Shown piece by piece: positions 52,154 to 61,066 of a stretch of DNA of 64,000 nt. Position 1 is the first letter of the stretch. Each line of letters opens with the position of its first letter. The translations under genes and the position numbers were made by a program. The stretch comes from Streptomyces cyaneofuscatus (lineage in GTDB: Bacteria > Actinomycetota > Actinomycetes > Streptomycetales > Streptomycetaceae): the NCBI RefSeq assembly GCF_000718135.1, contig NZ_JOEM01000005.1:310001-374000 (forward strand), in the 5' to 3' direction. The notes under the pieces were generated by a model. That model saw only the letters and a list, made by a program, of their open reading frames with translations, was not told the origin of the DNA and searched no databases.

Positions 52154-54403
52154 TCAGTCCCGGGGGAGGCCGAGGATCCGCTCGGCGACGACGTTCAGCT
52201 GGATCTGGGTGGTGCCGCCCGCGATGGTCAGGCAGCGGGACATCAGGAAGCCGTGCAGGGCCCGCTCCCCCGCCTCCGGTTCGTCCACCGCCCCTGCCGG
52301 GCCGAGGAGTTCGAGGGTGAGTTCGGCGACCTTCTGCTGGTGGACGGTCTGGACGAGCTTGCGCACCGAGGCCCCGGCGCCCGGTTCGAGGCCGGAGACC
52401 TGCTGGAGGGTGGTGCGCAGCCCGATGCAGGCGAGGGCGTGCGCCTCGGCGGCGAGTGCGCCGATCCGGGTACGGGTGGTGTCGTCGAGCCCGGCCGAGC
52501 GCGCGATCAGCGCCTCAAGCCCGCTGTCGAAGGTCATCTGGTCGGCCATGTGGACGCGTTCGTTGCCGAGCGTGTTGCGGGCGACCCGCCAGCCGCCGCC
52601 CACCTCGCCGACGACGGCGTCGGCGGGCAGGAGCACGTCGTCGAAGTAGACCTCGTTGAAGAGGGCCTCGCCGGTGATCTCCTTCAGCGGCCGGATGTCG
52701 ATGCCCCGGGCCCTCTTCATGTCGACCAGGAAGTAGGTGAGCCCCCGGTGCTTGGGCGCGTCCGGGTCCGTGCGGGCGAGCAGGATGCCGTGGTCGGCGG
52801 TGCGGGCGGCGCTCGTCCAGACCTTCTGCCCGGTGATCCGCCACCCCTCGGCGGTCCGTACGGCCCGGGTGCGCAGGGCGGCCAGATCCGACCCGGCCTC
52901 GGGCTCGGAGAAGAGCTGGCACCACTGGAGGTCGCCGCGCAGGGTGGCCGGCAGATAGCGCTCGCGCTGGGCCTCGGTGCCGTACGCGATGAGCGAGGGC
53001 ACGACCCAGGTGGCGATGGAGAGGTCGCTGAGCCGGATGGACTGGTCGCTCAACTCCTGCTGGATCGCGAGCTGTTGTACGGGGCCCGCGCCCAGCCCGT
53101 ACGGGGCGGGCAGGTGCGGGGCGGCGTAGCCGGTGGCGGCGAGGGCACGGCGGGCCTCGCGGGGCGCCAGGCCCCGGGCGGCGGCGAGGTGGGGGCGGGC
53201 GTCGGCGCGGTGGCGGGCGGCCTCGGCGGGGAGTTCGAGGGAGAGTTCGCGGCGGGCACCGGCCCCGGCGAGGCGGGCGGCGCGCAGGTGGTGGGCGTCG
53301 GCGGCGCCGAGGAGCTGGCGGGCGAGGACGGCCCGGCGCAGCTGGAGGTGGGCGCCGTGCTCCCAGGTGAAGCCGATGCCGCCGAGGATCTGGATGGCGT
53401 CCTTGGCGCAGCTGTACGCGGCCTCCGGCGCGGTGGCGGCGGCGAGGGCGGCGGTGAGCTCGCGCACTTCAGATGGTTCATCGGCGGCGCGGGCCGCGTC
53501 CCAGGTGAGGGCGCGGGCCTGTTCGAGGCGGACGAGCATGTCGGCGCAGAGGTGCTTGACGGCCTGGAACGCCCCGATGGGCCGCCCGAACTGCTCGCGC
53601 ACGCGGGCGTGTTCGGCGGCCGTGTCCAGGCTCCGGGCGGCGGTCCCGCAGGCGTCGGCGGCAAGGAGGACGGCGGCCAGGTCGCGGACGAGCGCGGAGT
53701 CGAGGGGCAGGGTCCGGTGCGCCGGTACGAGGACGGCGTCGGCCCGCACCTCCGCTGTCGGCCGGGTCGGGTCGACGCTGCGGTGCGGGCGCACGGTGAG
53801 CCCCTCGGCCCCGGCGTCCACAAGGAACCAGAGCACCCCGCCGGACGCTTCGGCGGCGGGCAGGAGCAGCAGGTCGGCCGCCTCGCCGGAGAGGACGGGC
53901 GGGGCGGCCCCGTCGAGGCGGTGGCCACCCTCGGCCGGGGTGGCGGTGAGGGTGCCGGGGGTGAGGGCGAGGGCTGCGGTGCGCTCCCCGGCGGCGAGGC
54001 CCCGGAGCAGGTCCCGGACCAGATCCCGGTGCGGGCCCCGGACCAGGTCCCCGGCCCCCGCACCCGTCGCTCGCCGCACCACCGCCCCCGTCAGCGCGGT
54101 CGCGAGGTACGGCCCCGGCAGCGACCCGTAGGCCGCCTCCTCCAGGACCACGGCGAGGTCAAGGAGACCGCCGCCCCCGCCCCCGTACTCCTCGGGCAGA
54201 TGGATCCCGGCCAGCCCCTGCCCGGCGAGCGCCTCCCAGTACGCGGGGCGCACCCCGCACGGAGCGGGGCTCCCCGCGTCCAGGAGCTTGCGCACCTCGC
54301 CGGGCGGGACGGCCCGCGCCAGCCACCCCCGTACGGAGTGCGCCAGCGCGCGGTGCTCCTCGGTGATGCCGATGCCGGTACCGATACCTGTGCCGATGCC
54401 CAT
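52154..54403 (-). CDS. Two-domain acyl-CoA dehydrogenase (FadE34-like architecture)
   Basis: The 749-residue protein holds two acyl-CoA dehydrogenase units. The N-half (about 15-385) has EALAGQGLAGIHLPEEYGGG, REQFGRPIGAFQAVKHLCAD and ILGGIGFTWEHGAHLQLRRA. The C-half (about 415-749) has LQWCQLFSEPEAGSDLAALR, GWRITGQKVWTSAARTADHG and CLTIAGGTTQIQLNVVAERI. The Glu usually found near that last motif (EGTSE-type) is replaced by Gly/Gln. Steroid enzymes are built from two different ACAD chains, and mycobacterial FadE34 is such a fusion. GAGGA precedes ATG 54403; a KstR-like site lies 42 bp upstream. Beta-oxidation step 1. Confidence 0.9.
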   Translation of the reverse strand: MGIGTGIGTGIGITEEHRALAHSVRGWLARAVPPGEVRKLLDAGSPAPCGVRPAYWEALAGQGLAGIHLPEEYGGGGGGLLDLAVVLEEAAYGSLPGPYLATALTGAVVRRATGAGAGDLVRGPHRDLVRDLLRGLAAGERTAALALTPGTLTATPAEGGHRLDGAAPPVLSGEAADLLLLPAAEASGGVLWFLVDAGAEGLTVRPHRSVDPTRPTAEVRADAVLVPAHRTLPLDSALVRDLAAVLLAADACGTAARSLDTAAEHARVREQFGRPIGAFQAVKHLCADMLVRLEQARALTWDAARAADEPSEVRELTAALAAATAPEAAYSCAKDAIQILGGIGFTWEHGAHLQLRRAVLARQLLGAADAHHLRAARLAGAGARRELSLELPAEAARHRADARPHLAAARGLAPREARRALAATGYAAPHLPAPYGLGAGPVQQLAIQQELSDQSIRLSDLSIATWVVPSLIAYGTEAQRERYLPATLRGDLQWCQLFSEPEAGSDLAALRTRAVRTAEGWRITGQKVWTSAARTADHGILLARTDPDAPKHRGLTYFLVDMKRARGIDIRPLKEITGEALFNEVYFDDVLLPADAVVGEVGGGWRVARNTLGNERVHMADQMTFDSGLEALIARSAGLDDTTRTRIGALAAEAHALACIGLRTTLQQVSGLEPGAGASVRKLVQTVHQQKVAELTLELLGPAGAVDEPEAGERALHGFLMSRCLTIAGGTTQIQLNVVAERILGLPRD

Positions 54404-54444
54404 GCGAATCCTCGCCGGTCGCAGCCACTGGAACGGCGCAAGAG

Positions 54445-54458
54445 TAGAACACGTTTCA
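54445..54458. promoter_or_regulatory. KstR-like operator upstream of the ACAD-thiolase unit
   Basis: TAGAACACGTTTCA fits TNNAACNNGTTNNA at every fixed position. It lies 42 bp before the dehydrogenase start and shares TAGAAC with the operator at 49241-49254. Confidence 0.7.
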
Positions 54459-54603
54459 ATTGGACGGAAGACCTGACGGACAGTCAGGGAGTTGTTGGAA
54501 AGTCGGCGGGCCCGAACCGGAATAGGACCCACCAGGGAAGCGTTCACCATGCACACACTTGGGGGGAGCCCGGGTGGTCGAGGCTGCCCGGGAGGCCCCA
54601 CGG

Positions 54604-56169
54604 ATGCGACGGACGAAACAGACACGGCACACAGGGGGCCTCCCCCGGCCGCCGAAAGCGCGCTCAGGACCCATCGTGCCCGTCCTCGCCTTCGCGGGGA
54701 TCACCGTCGCGGTCATGCAGACCCTGCTCGTCCCGGTCATCAAGGACCTGCCGGTCCTGCTGAGCACCGACCCGGCCAACGCCACCTGGGTGATGACCGC
54801 GACCCTGCTGGCGGGCGCCGTCTCGACCCCGATCATGGGCCGGCTCGGCGACCTCTACGGCAAGCGCCGGATGCTGCTCGCCTCGCTCGCCGTCATGGTG
54901 ATCGGCTCGCTGATCTGCGCGTCCACCGACGACCTGGTCGTGATGATCGTCGGGCGCGCGCTCCAGGGCTTCGCCATGGGCGCCATCCCGCTCGGCATCG
55001 GGATCATGCGCGACGAGCTGCCGCGCGAGAAGCTCGGCTCGGCGATGGCTCTGATGAGCTCGTCGATCGGGGTGGGCGGCGGACTGGCGCTGCCCGCCGC
55101 CGCGCTGGTCGCCCAGCACGCCGACTGGCACGCGCTCTTCCTCGGATCGGCCGGACTCGGCGTGCTCGCGATGGTGCTCACGTACGCACTCGTCCCCGAA
55201 CCCCCGCTCCGCGCGCCCGGCACCTTCGACTTCATCGGCGCCTTCGGCCTCTCGCTCGGCCTGGTCCTCCTGCTCCTGCCGATCACCAAGGGCGGCGACT
55301 GGGGCTGGGCCTCGGCCCCCACGCTCGGCCTGCTCGCCGCGTCCGTCACGGTCCTGGTGCTGTGGGGCCTGTTCGAACTGCGCACCCCCGCGCCCCTGGT
55401 CGACCTGCGCACCACCGCCCGCCGCGAGGTGCTGCTCACCAACCTCGCCTCGATCATGGTGGGGGTCGCCTTCTACGCGGTCTCCCTGGTCCTGCCGCAA
55501 CTGCTCCAGCTCCCCACATCCACCGGCTACGGCCTCGGGCAGTCCATGGTGGTCGCCGGGCTCTGCGTGGCCCCGCTGGGCGTGACGATGATGTTCGTCG
55601 CCCCGCTCTACGCCCGGATCTCGGCCCGCCGAGGCCCCAAGTCCACGCTCATGCTCGGGATGCTGATCATCGCGATCGGTTACGGGGCCGGGCTCGGGCT
55701 GCTCAGCGCCGCCTGGCAGACCGTGCTGATCGCGGTCGTCCTCGGCGCCGGGATCGGCCTCGCCTACTCCTCGCTGCCCGCCCTGATCATCGGTGCCGTC
55801 GACCCGTCGGAGACCGGCGCGGCCAACGGGCTCAACACCCTGATGCGGTCCATCGGTACGTCGGTGTCGAGCGCGGTCATCGGCATGGTGCTGGCCAACA
55901 CCTCGGTGACGATGGGCTCGGCGCAGGGCCCGGTTCAGGTGCCGTCGATGGAGGGGTTCCGGATCTCGTTCCTGATCGCCACGGGGGCCGTGCTGATCGG
56001 CCTGGTGCTGGCGGCGTTCCTGCCGTCGCAGCGCCCGTCGGGCCACCCGGTGCTGCTGGCGAGCAGCTCGGACGCCGGGCCCGCTCCGGTCGCCCCGGTC
56101 GCCCCGGTGCAGGCGGCCCCCGCTGCGACGGCCGGCCGGACCGTACGGCACGATGGGGCGCCGTCGTAG
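54604..56169 (+). CDS. MFS exporter, DHA2-like
   Basis: The 521-residue protein has about 14 helices: FAGITVAVMQTLLVPVIKDL, TWVMTATLLAGAVSTPIMGR with LGDLYGKRRMLLASL, and RALQGFAMGAIPLGIGIMRD. The C-terminal tail is Ala/Pro-rich and cytoplasmic. ATG 54604 has GGAGG upstream; GTG 54574 with GGGGGGAG is also plausible. It is divergent from the ACAD gene and shares the gap with the KstR-like site, so it could be under the same control. Confidence 0.87.
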   Translation: MRRTKQTRHTGGLPRPPKARSGPIVPVLAFAGITVAVMQTLLVPVIKDLPVLLSTDPANATWVMTATLLAGAVSTPIMGRLGDLYGKRRMLLASLAVMVIGSLICASTDDLVVMIVGRALQGFAMGAIPLGIGIMRDELPREKLGSAMALMSSSIGVGGGLALPAAALVAQHADWHALFLGSAGLGVLAMVLTYALVPEPPLRAPGTFDFIGAFGLSLGLVLLLLPITKGGDWGWASAPTLGLLAASVTVLVLWGLFELRTPAPLVDLRTTARREVLLTNLASIMVGVAFYAVSLVLPQLLQLPTSTGYGLGQSMVVAGLCVAPLGVTMMFVAPLYARISARRGPKSTLMLGMLIIAIGYGAGLGLLSAAWQTVLIAVVLGAGIGLAYSSLPALIIGAVDPSETGAANGLNTLMRSIGTSVSSAVIGMVLANTSVTMGSAQGPVQVPSMEGFRISFLIATGAVLIGLVLAAFLPSQRPSGHPVLLASSSDAGPAPVAPVAPVQAAPAATAGRTVRHDGAPS

Positions 56170-56223
56170 GCAGACCCGCTGCCGTATGCCCTGTGCAGAC
56201 CCGCCCCCACCTGGAGGAACCCC

Positions 56224-56877
56224 GTGACCGCCGCCACCCCCTCCCCGTCCCCGGACGTGCTCGCCGCGTTCGAGGCCGCCAAGGGCTTCATGCCGGTCCA
56301 CGAGGGGCTCGCCCTGCACGCGGCCGCCACCGAGGCCGGGGCGCTCGGGCTGCCCCTGCTGGAGGTGGGCACGTACTGCGGGCGCTCCACGATCCTGCTG
56401 GCCGACGCGGCCCGGACGGCCGGGGTGGGCGCCCTCACCGTGGACCACCACCGGGGAAGCGAGGAGCAGCAGCCGGGCTGGGAGTATCACGACCCGAGCG
56501 TGGTGGACCCCGAGGTCGGGCTGATGGACACCCTCCCGACCTTTCGCCGCACGCTGCACCGGGCAGGTCTGGAGGAGCACGTGGTGGCGCTCGTCGGCCG
56601 CTCCCCGCAGGTCGCCGCGGTCTGGGCCGGGCCGCTGGGCCTCGTCTTCATCGACGGCGGGCACACCGACGAGCACGCGAACGGCGACTACGACGGCTGG
56701 GCCCCGCATGTCGCCGAGGGCGGGCTCCTGGTGATCCACGACGTGTTCCCGGACCCGGCCGACGGCGGGCAGGCCCCGTACCGGGTGTACCTGCGGGCGC
56801 TGGCCTCGGGGGCGTTCACCGAGGTGTCGGTGACGGACTCGCTGCGGGTGCTGCGGCGCACGGACGCGGGCATCTGA
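56224..56877 (+). CDS. Class I SAM-dependent methyltransferase
   Basis: The 217-residue protein has a Methyltransf_24-like core: PLLEVGTYCGRSTILLADAA (SAM loop), ALTVDHHRGSEEQQPGWEYH, GLVFIDGGHTDEHANGDYDG and GLLVIHDVFPDPADGG. FIDGGH and HDVF are typical of this family, which includes small-molecule O-methyltransferases. GTG 56224 follows GGAGGAA. The substrate is unknown. The stop lies in a 20-bp direct repeat. Confidence 0.85.
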   Translation: MTAATPSPSPDVLAAFEAAKGFMPVHEGLALHAAATEAGALGLPLLEVGTYCGRSTILLADAARTAGVGALTVDHHRGSEEQQPGWEYHDPSVVDPEVGLMDTLPTFRRTLHRAGLEEHVVALVGRSPQVAAVWAGPLGLVFIDGGHTDEHANGDYDGWAPHVAEGGLLVIHDVFPDPADGGQAPYRVYLRALASGAFTEVSVTDSLRVLRRTDAGI

Positions 56878-56917
56878 GGCGTACCCGGGCGCGGGTCCTG
56901 AGGCGTACCCGGGCGCG
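56874..56917. repeat. 20-bp direct repeat starting at a stop codon
   Basis: CTGAGGCGTACCCGGGCGCG occurs at 56874-56893 and 56898-56917. The first copy contains the methyltransferase TGA. Confidence 0.75.
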
Positions 56918-56944
56918 CCTCCCCCGTACGGATAGCATCGCCGC

Positions 56945-57844
56945 GTGCCGTACGACGACAGCGTTCCCCCCACCCGCCGCGCCCGCCCGCTCCTCGCGGC
57001 CGCCGCGCTGGCCGCGCTCTGCCTGACGACGATCACCGGATGCGGCGGCTCCCCGGACACGGCGGAGGGGAAGGGCACGGACGCCTCCGCTTCCCCTTCC
57101 GCCTCCGCTTCCACCTCCCCTTCCGCCTCGGCCGCTCCGGAGGCTTCCCCCAGCGCCTCGCTCCCCCAAGGTCCGCTGACCGGCAGGACCGTGGTGATCG
57201 ACCCGGGCCACAACCCGCGTAACCGCGAGCACACCGAGGAGATCAACGAGCAGGTCGACATCGGCACCGGCCGCAAGGAGTGCGACACGACCGGCACGTC
57301 CACGGACGACGGTTACGCGGAGGCCCGATTCACCCTCGATGTGTCGCACCGGCTGCGGGAGTTGCTCCAGGCGCAGGGGGCCCGGGTCCTGCTGACGCAC
57401 GACGACGACCGGCCGTTCGGGCCCTGCATCGACGAGCGGGCCCGGATCGGCAACGAGGCGAAGGCCGACGCGGTGGTCTCGGTGCACGCGGACGGCTCGG
57501 CGGTGGGCAACCGGGGCTTCCATGTGATCCTGCCGGCGGCGGTGAAGGGCGGCGGGGCGGACACCTCGAAGATCGTGAAGAGTTCGGCCGACCTCGGGGC
57601 CCGTATCGCCGGGCATTTCGTCCGCACGACCGGAAGCGCGCCTTCCAACTACATCGGCGGCGGCACCGGTCTGGACACCCGTGACGATCTCGGCGGACTG
57701 AATCTGTCGACCGTGCCCAAAGTCTTCGTGGAATGCGGCAATATGCGTGACCCGAAGGACGCGGCCCTGCTCACCGACGCGCGTTGGCGGCAGAAGGCGG
57801 CCCAGGGGATGGCGGACGGCATCGCCGCCCACCTGAAGGGGTAG
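56945..57844 (+). CDS. N-acetylmuramoyl-L-alanine amidase lipoprotein (Amidase_3)
   Basis: Cuts the amide bond between MurNAc and the stem peptide of peptidoglycan. The 299-residue protein has a lipobox TITGCGG (Cys about 33), a Ser/Ala-rich spacer and a zinc amidase domain with VVIDPGHNP, the AEARF glutamate, VVSVHADGSA and VFVECGNM. A Cys-containing insert (GTGRKECDTTGTS) is usual for the actinobacterial form. GTG 56945 lies 5 nt after TAGCAT, so it may be leaderless. Confidence 0.9.
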   Translation: MPYDDSVPPTRRARPLLAAAALAALCLTTITGCGGSPDTAEGKGTDASASPSASASTSPSASAAPEASPSASLPQGPLTGRTVVIDPGHNPRNREHTEEINEQVDIGTGRKECDTTGTSTDDGYAEARFTLDVSHRLRELLQAQGARVLLTHDDDRPFGPCIDERARIGNEAKADAVVSVHADGSAVGNRGFHVILPAAVKGGGADTSKIVKSSADLGARIAGHFVRTTGSAPSNYIGGGTGLDTRDDLGGLNLSTVPKVFVECGNMRDPKDAALLTDARWRQKAAQGMADGIAAHLKG

Positions 57845-58044
57845 GTCTGCCCGGCGGGCAAGGGGTGGGTCTGCGGGGATATTGGGGGGATAACTGTTCA
57901 AGAACCGGGCACGGGCGCAACCCGCCCGGTCAGACGATAGATTCATCCGTACGATGGGGAGCCACCCCCGAGCTTCATGCCGTGCCCGCCGCAGAGGCGG
58001 CAGCGACGACCGCCCCGACGAGACGACCGACTAAGGACCTTCAC

Positions 58045-58905
58045 GTGAATATCCGCTCCCTCACTCGAGGCGACGGCGTGGTGATCGGAGCAGCGGTCGT
58101 GCTGTTCATCGCCTCTTTCCTCGACCTCTCCGGCTACGACTGCCCCTCCGGCGTGGACTGCTCCCGGTTCAGCAGCCCGAACGCCTGGGACTCGCTCGGG
58201 CTCCTGATGAGCGTCTTCCTCGCCGGCATCATCGGCGCGGCGCTGGTGATCGTCGGCCGGCTGTCGCCCCGCAAGGTCGTGGGGCTCGACCTCGGCCAGT
58301 TCGGGACCGCGTTCACCGTCTTCGCGCTGTGGACCGCCTTCTGGACGATCATCGACGTCAGCGACGCCGGCGCCGGCCTGATCCTCGGCCTGCTGGGCAC
58401 GCTCGTGCTCGCCGCGGCCACGGTCGCCGGCCCGCTGGTCCCCGCGCTCAAGGCCCCGCTCGTCGGCGCCCCGAAGCCGCCGCAGGCCGTGCAGCCGCCG
58501 TACGGTGGCCAGCCGGGCCAGGGCTACGGCTACCCGGGCGCCCAGCAGCAGCCCTACGGCGCGCAGCCGAGCCAGGGGTACGGCTACCCGGGTGCGCAGA
58601 CCGGTGGCCAGCCGGGTCAGCCGAGTCAGGCCGACCCGGCCGCGGCTCAGGCGCAGGCCGCCCAGGCCCAGCAGTCCGCCCCGCAGGGCGGCGCGGCTCC
58701 GGCGGGCGACTTCACCCCGTTCTGGTTCGCCGTTCCGGTGGCCCGCCCGCTGTACGGCGAGGACGGCGCGCCGAACCCGATCGCCGAGCTGGCGCCGGGC
58801 ACCTGGTACCTCGCGGTCGAGCAGCGCGGTCAGGGTCTCATCGCCCAGACGCAGGACGGCCGTCGCGGCGTGCTCCAGGACACGACGGGCATCCAGCGCG
58901 GCTGA
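58045..58905 (+). CDS. Four-helix membrane protein with Gly/Pro/Gln tail (DUF5336-like)
   Basis: The 286-residue protein has four helices in its first 135 residues (VVIGAAVVLFIASFLDLSGY, MSVFLAGIIGAALVIVGRLS, FTVFALWTAFWTIIDVSDAG, LILGLLGTLVLAAATVAGPL). A low-complexity tail follows with PYGGQPGQGYGYPGAQ units, then a short folded end (PIAELAPGTWYLAVEQRGQG). A CPSGVDCS pair lies in the first outer loop. GTG 58045 follows AAGGA. Function unknown. The 200 bp before it (57845-58044) holds a TAGATT -10-like box and no gene. Confidence 0.82.
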   Translation: MNIRSLTRGDGVVIGAAVVLFIASFLDLSGYDCPSGVDCSRFSSPNAWDSLGLLMSVFLAGIIGAALVIVGRLSPRKVVGLDLGQFGTAFTVFALWTAFWTIIDVSDAGAGLILGLLGTLVLAAATVAGPLVPALKAPLVGAPKPPQAVQPPYGGQPGQGYGYPGAQQQPYGAQPSQGYGYPGAQTGGQPGQPSQADPAAAQAQAAQAQQSAPQGGAAPAGDFTPFWFAVPVARPLYGEDGAPNPIAELAPGTWYLAVEQRGQGLIAQTQDGRRGVLQDTTGIQRG

Positions 58906-58924
58906 TCCCGTACGCGTGACCCCT

Positions 58925-58956
58925 GCGGCCCCTCGCCCTTCCGGGCGGGGGGCCGC
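58925..58956 (+). terminator. Stem-loop after the DUF5336-like gene
   Basis: GCGGCCCCTCGCCC pairs with GGGCGGGGGGCCGC over 14 bp (one T-G pair) with loop TTCC. It begins 20 bp after the stop. Confidence 0.78.
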
Positions 58957-59037
58957 TGCCGTACAGTCCATGCCTCACGCTGCTCACCTGACGGACCGTC
59001 ACTTACGGCCGGAGGCAACGGAACCGGAGGCAACGCC

Positions 59038-60048
59038 ATGCGGCTCGGACTGGCACTCGGATACTGGGGCCGCGGCCCGGACCCCGGCCATCTCGCCCTC
59101 GCCCAGGAGGCGGAGCGGCTCGGCTACGACTCGGTGTGGACGGCGGAGGCGTGGGGCTCGGACGCCTTCACCCCGCTGACCTGGATCGCGGCGCACACCT
59201 CACGGATCGGGCTGGGTACGGGCATCGCACAGATGGCGGCCCGCACACCCACCGCGACAGCCATGCACTCGCTGACCCTGGACCACCTCTCGGGCGGCCG
59301 GCTGCTGCTCGGCCTCGGTCTGTCCGGGCCGCAGGTGGTGGAGGGGTGGTACGGGCGCCCCTTCCCGAAGAGCCCGCTGACCGCGACCCGCGAGTACGTC
59401 GAGGTGATCCGCCAAGTGCTGGCCCGCGAGGCCCCGGTGGAGGTGACGGGCCGCTTCCACTCCCACCCGTACACCGGCCCGGACGCCACCGGTCTCGGCA
59501 AACCGCTGAAGCCCATCACGCACCCGCTGCGCTCCTCACTCCCGGTCCTGCTGGGCGCGGAGGGGCCGAAGAACATCGCGCAGACGGTCCGGATCGCGGA
59601 CGGCTGGCTGCCCCTCTACTGGTCCCCGCACCGCACGGACGTTTACGAGGCCTCGCTCGCCGGACTCCGCGAGGGCTTCATGATCGCACCGATGGCCCGC
59701 GCGCACGTCTGCGACGACGTGGCGGAGGGGCTGCTGCCGGTGAAGGCGATGCTCGGCTTCTACATCGGCGGGATGGGGCACGCGGCCCGCAACTTCCATG
59801 CGGACCTGATGGCGCGGATGGGGTTCGAGGAGGAGGCGCGACGCATCCAGCACCTCTTCCTCCAGGGCCGCAAGGAGGAGGCGGTCCAGGCGGTCCCGGA
59901 CACCTTCGCCGACGAGATCTCCCTCATCGGCTCGCGCGCCCGGATCGCGGAGAAGCTCGCGGAGTGGCGCAAGGGCCCGGTGACGGACCTGCTGGTCACC
60001 GCCCCGGACCCGCACACGCTGCGGGTCCTGGCGGAGCTGAACAGCTAG
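59038..60048 (+). CDS. LLM-class F420-dependent oxidoreductase
   Basis: The 336-residue TIM-barrel enzyme has MRLGLALGYWGRGPDPGHLA, GYDSVWTAEAWGSDAFTPLT, RIGLGTGIAQMAARTPTATA and GRLLLGLGLSGPQVVEGWYG, the usual luciferase-like F420 signature. It has the VLLGAEGPKNIAQTVRIADG segment near residue 180. It would reduce or oxidise a substrate with F420; the substrate is unknown. ATG 59038 has GGAGG-like bases upstream. Confidence 0.9.
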   Translation: MRLGLALGYWGRGPDPGHLALAQEAERLGYDSVWTAEAWGSDAFTPLTWIAAHTSRIGLGTGIAQMAARTPTATAMHSLTLDHLSGGRLLLGLGLSGPQVVEGWYGRPFPKSPLTATREYVEVIRQVLAREAPVEVTGRFHSHPYTGPDATGLGKPLKPITHPLRSSLPVLLGAEGPKNIAQTVRIADGWLPLYWSPHRTDVYEASLAGLREGFMIAPMARAHVCDDVAEGLLPVKAMLGFYIGGMGHAARNFHADLMARMGFEEEARRIQHLFLQGRKEEAVQAVPDTFADEISLIGSRARIAEKLAEWRKGPVTDLLVTAPDPHTLRVLAELNS

Positions 60049-60108
60049 GGCGGGTCCGGCGGATCTTGGCCGGGTCCACGCCGCCGGACACGCCCTGGCG
60101 GTCCGGGC

Positions 60109-60888
60109 TCACCCGAATGACGACCGGTCCAGCCAGAAGTCCAGCAGCTCCGCGTCGCCGAGCACCTCGACCCGCTCGCTCGTCGGCTCCAGACGGCGGT
60201 TGAAGACGAGCATCAGATCGGTGAGCGACCCGCGCAGGGCGACCGTCGCCTTCTCGTGGTCGTGCCGCCAGGTGAAGCGGTCCTCGCCGAGCTCGATCAG
60301 CCACTCCGCCCCGGGCACGTCGGTGGCGTGCAGGTGCAACGAGCGTCCGCCGCCGCGCAGTTCGTCCGCCTCCGGGTCGCCGCCCTCCTGGGCGAAGGAG
60401 ACGATCCGCAGCCACTCGTCGATGGTGTCGGCGGCCACCTCCGGGGCGACCGTGTACGGCACCCGCGCGGCGAGCGCCGCGTCCGCCCGGTGCACCACCG
60501 TCTCGTGCGTTACGCGCCGCGCCCAGAACGCCGTACTCCGCTCCCACGCCCAGGTCCACACCTCGGCGTCCGGCCCCGCCTCCCGCAACGCCTCGACGGC
60601 GGCGGCCGCCCCCTCGGCGAGCCAGGCGTCCAGCGCGGCCGGGTCGTCACTGCCGGGCCCCTCGAACCCCGGCACCTTCTCCTCCGGGACGTCCTCGGTG
60701 GCCCGCCCGCGCACGATCTCCCCGACCCATCGGTGGGCACCGCCGACATGCACGGCGAGCTGCCGCAGGGTCCAGTCGGGGCAGGAGGGGACGTTCGCGG
60801 TGAGATCCGCGCCCTCGAGGGTGGCGCGCAGGGCGTCGGTCTGCGCGAGGATTTCGTGGCAGTAACGGTCGTAGGAAAGAAGAGTCAT
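60109..60888 (-). CDS. MDMPI-family (mycothiol-dependent maleylpyruvate isomerase-like) protein
   Basis: The 259-residue protein has an N-terminal DinB-like four-helix bundle (YDRYCHEILAQTDALRATLE, CPDWTLRQLAVHVGGAHRWV with the metal His) and RRVTHETVVHRADAALA. A C-terminal MDMPI_C domain starts near residue 165 and contains RRLEPTSERVEVLGDAELL. The family includes mycothiol-linked isomerases and detoxification enzymes. ATG 60888 follows TAGGGT by 9 nt, so it may be leaderless. Confidence 0.87.
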   Translation of the reverse strand: MTLLSYDRYCHEILAQTDALRATLEGADLTANVPSCPDWTLRQLAVHVGGAHRWVGEIVRGRATEDVPEEKVPGFEGPGSDDPAALDAWLAEGAAAAVEALREAGPDAEVWTWAWERSTAFWARRVTHETVVHRADAALAARVPYTVAPEVAADTIDEWLRIVSFAQEGGDPEADELRGGGRSLHLHATDVPGAEWLIELGEDRFTWRHDHEKATVALRGSLTDLMLVFNRRLEPTSERVEVLGDAELLDFWLDRSSFG

Positions 60889-61066
60889 GCCGGGGACCCT
60901 AGCCGCGCCACCGGAGTAGATCACCCGGATATCCGCCAGGACCAGGGACCAGGGGCCGGGGACCAGGAGCCGGGGCGGCCAGGGGCGGTCAGGAGCGGTC
61001 GGCAAGAATCAGGGGGAGGCTCTTCCCCCCTGCCGGCATCTCGAAGAAGGGATACGTGACGCACTG

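Noticed and set aside
52253..54763. An 836-residue + strand ORF
   Set aside because: Antisense to the fused acyl-CoA dehydrogenase, whose motifs are plain.
54664..57303. An 879-residue minus-strand ORF
   Set aside because: It is antisense to the MFS exporter, the methyltransferase and the amidase start, all of which have clear family motifs. Its sequence is a charged low-complexity shadow.
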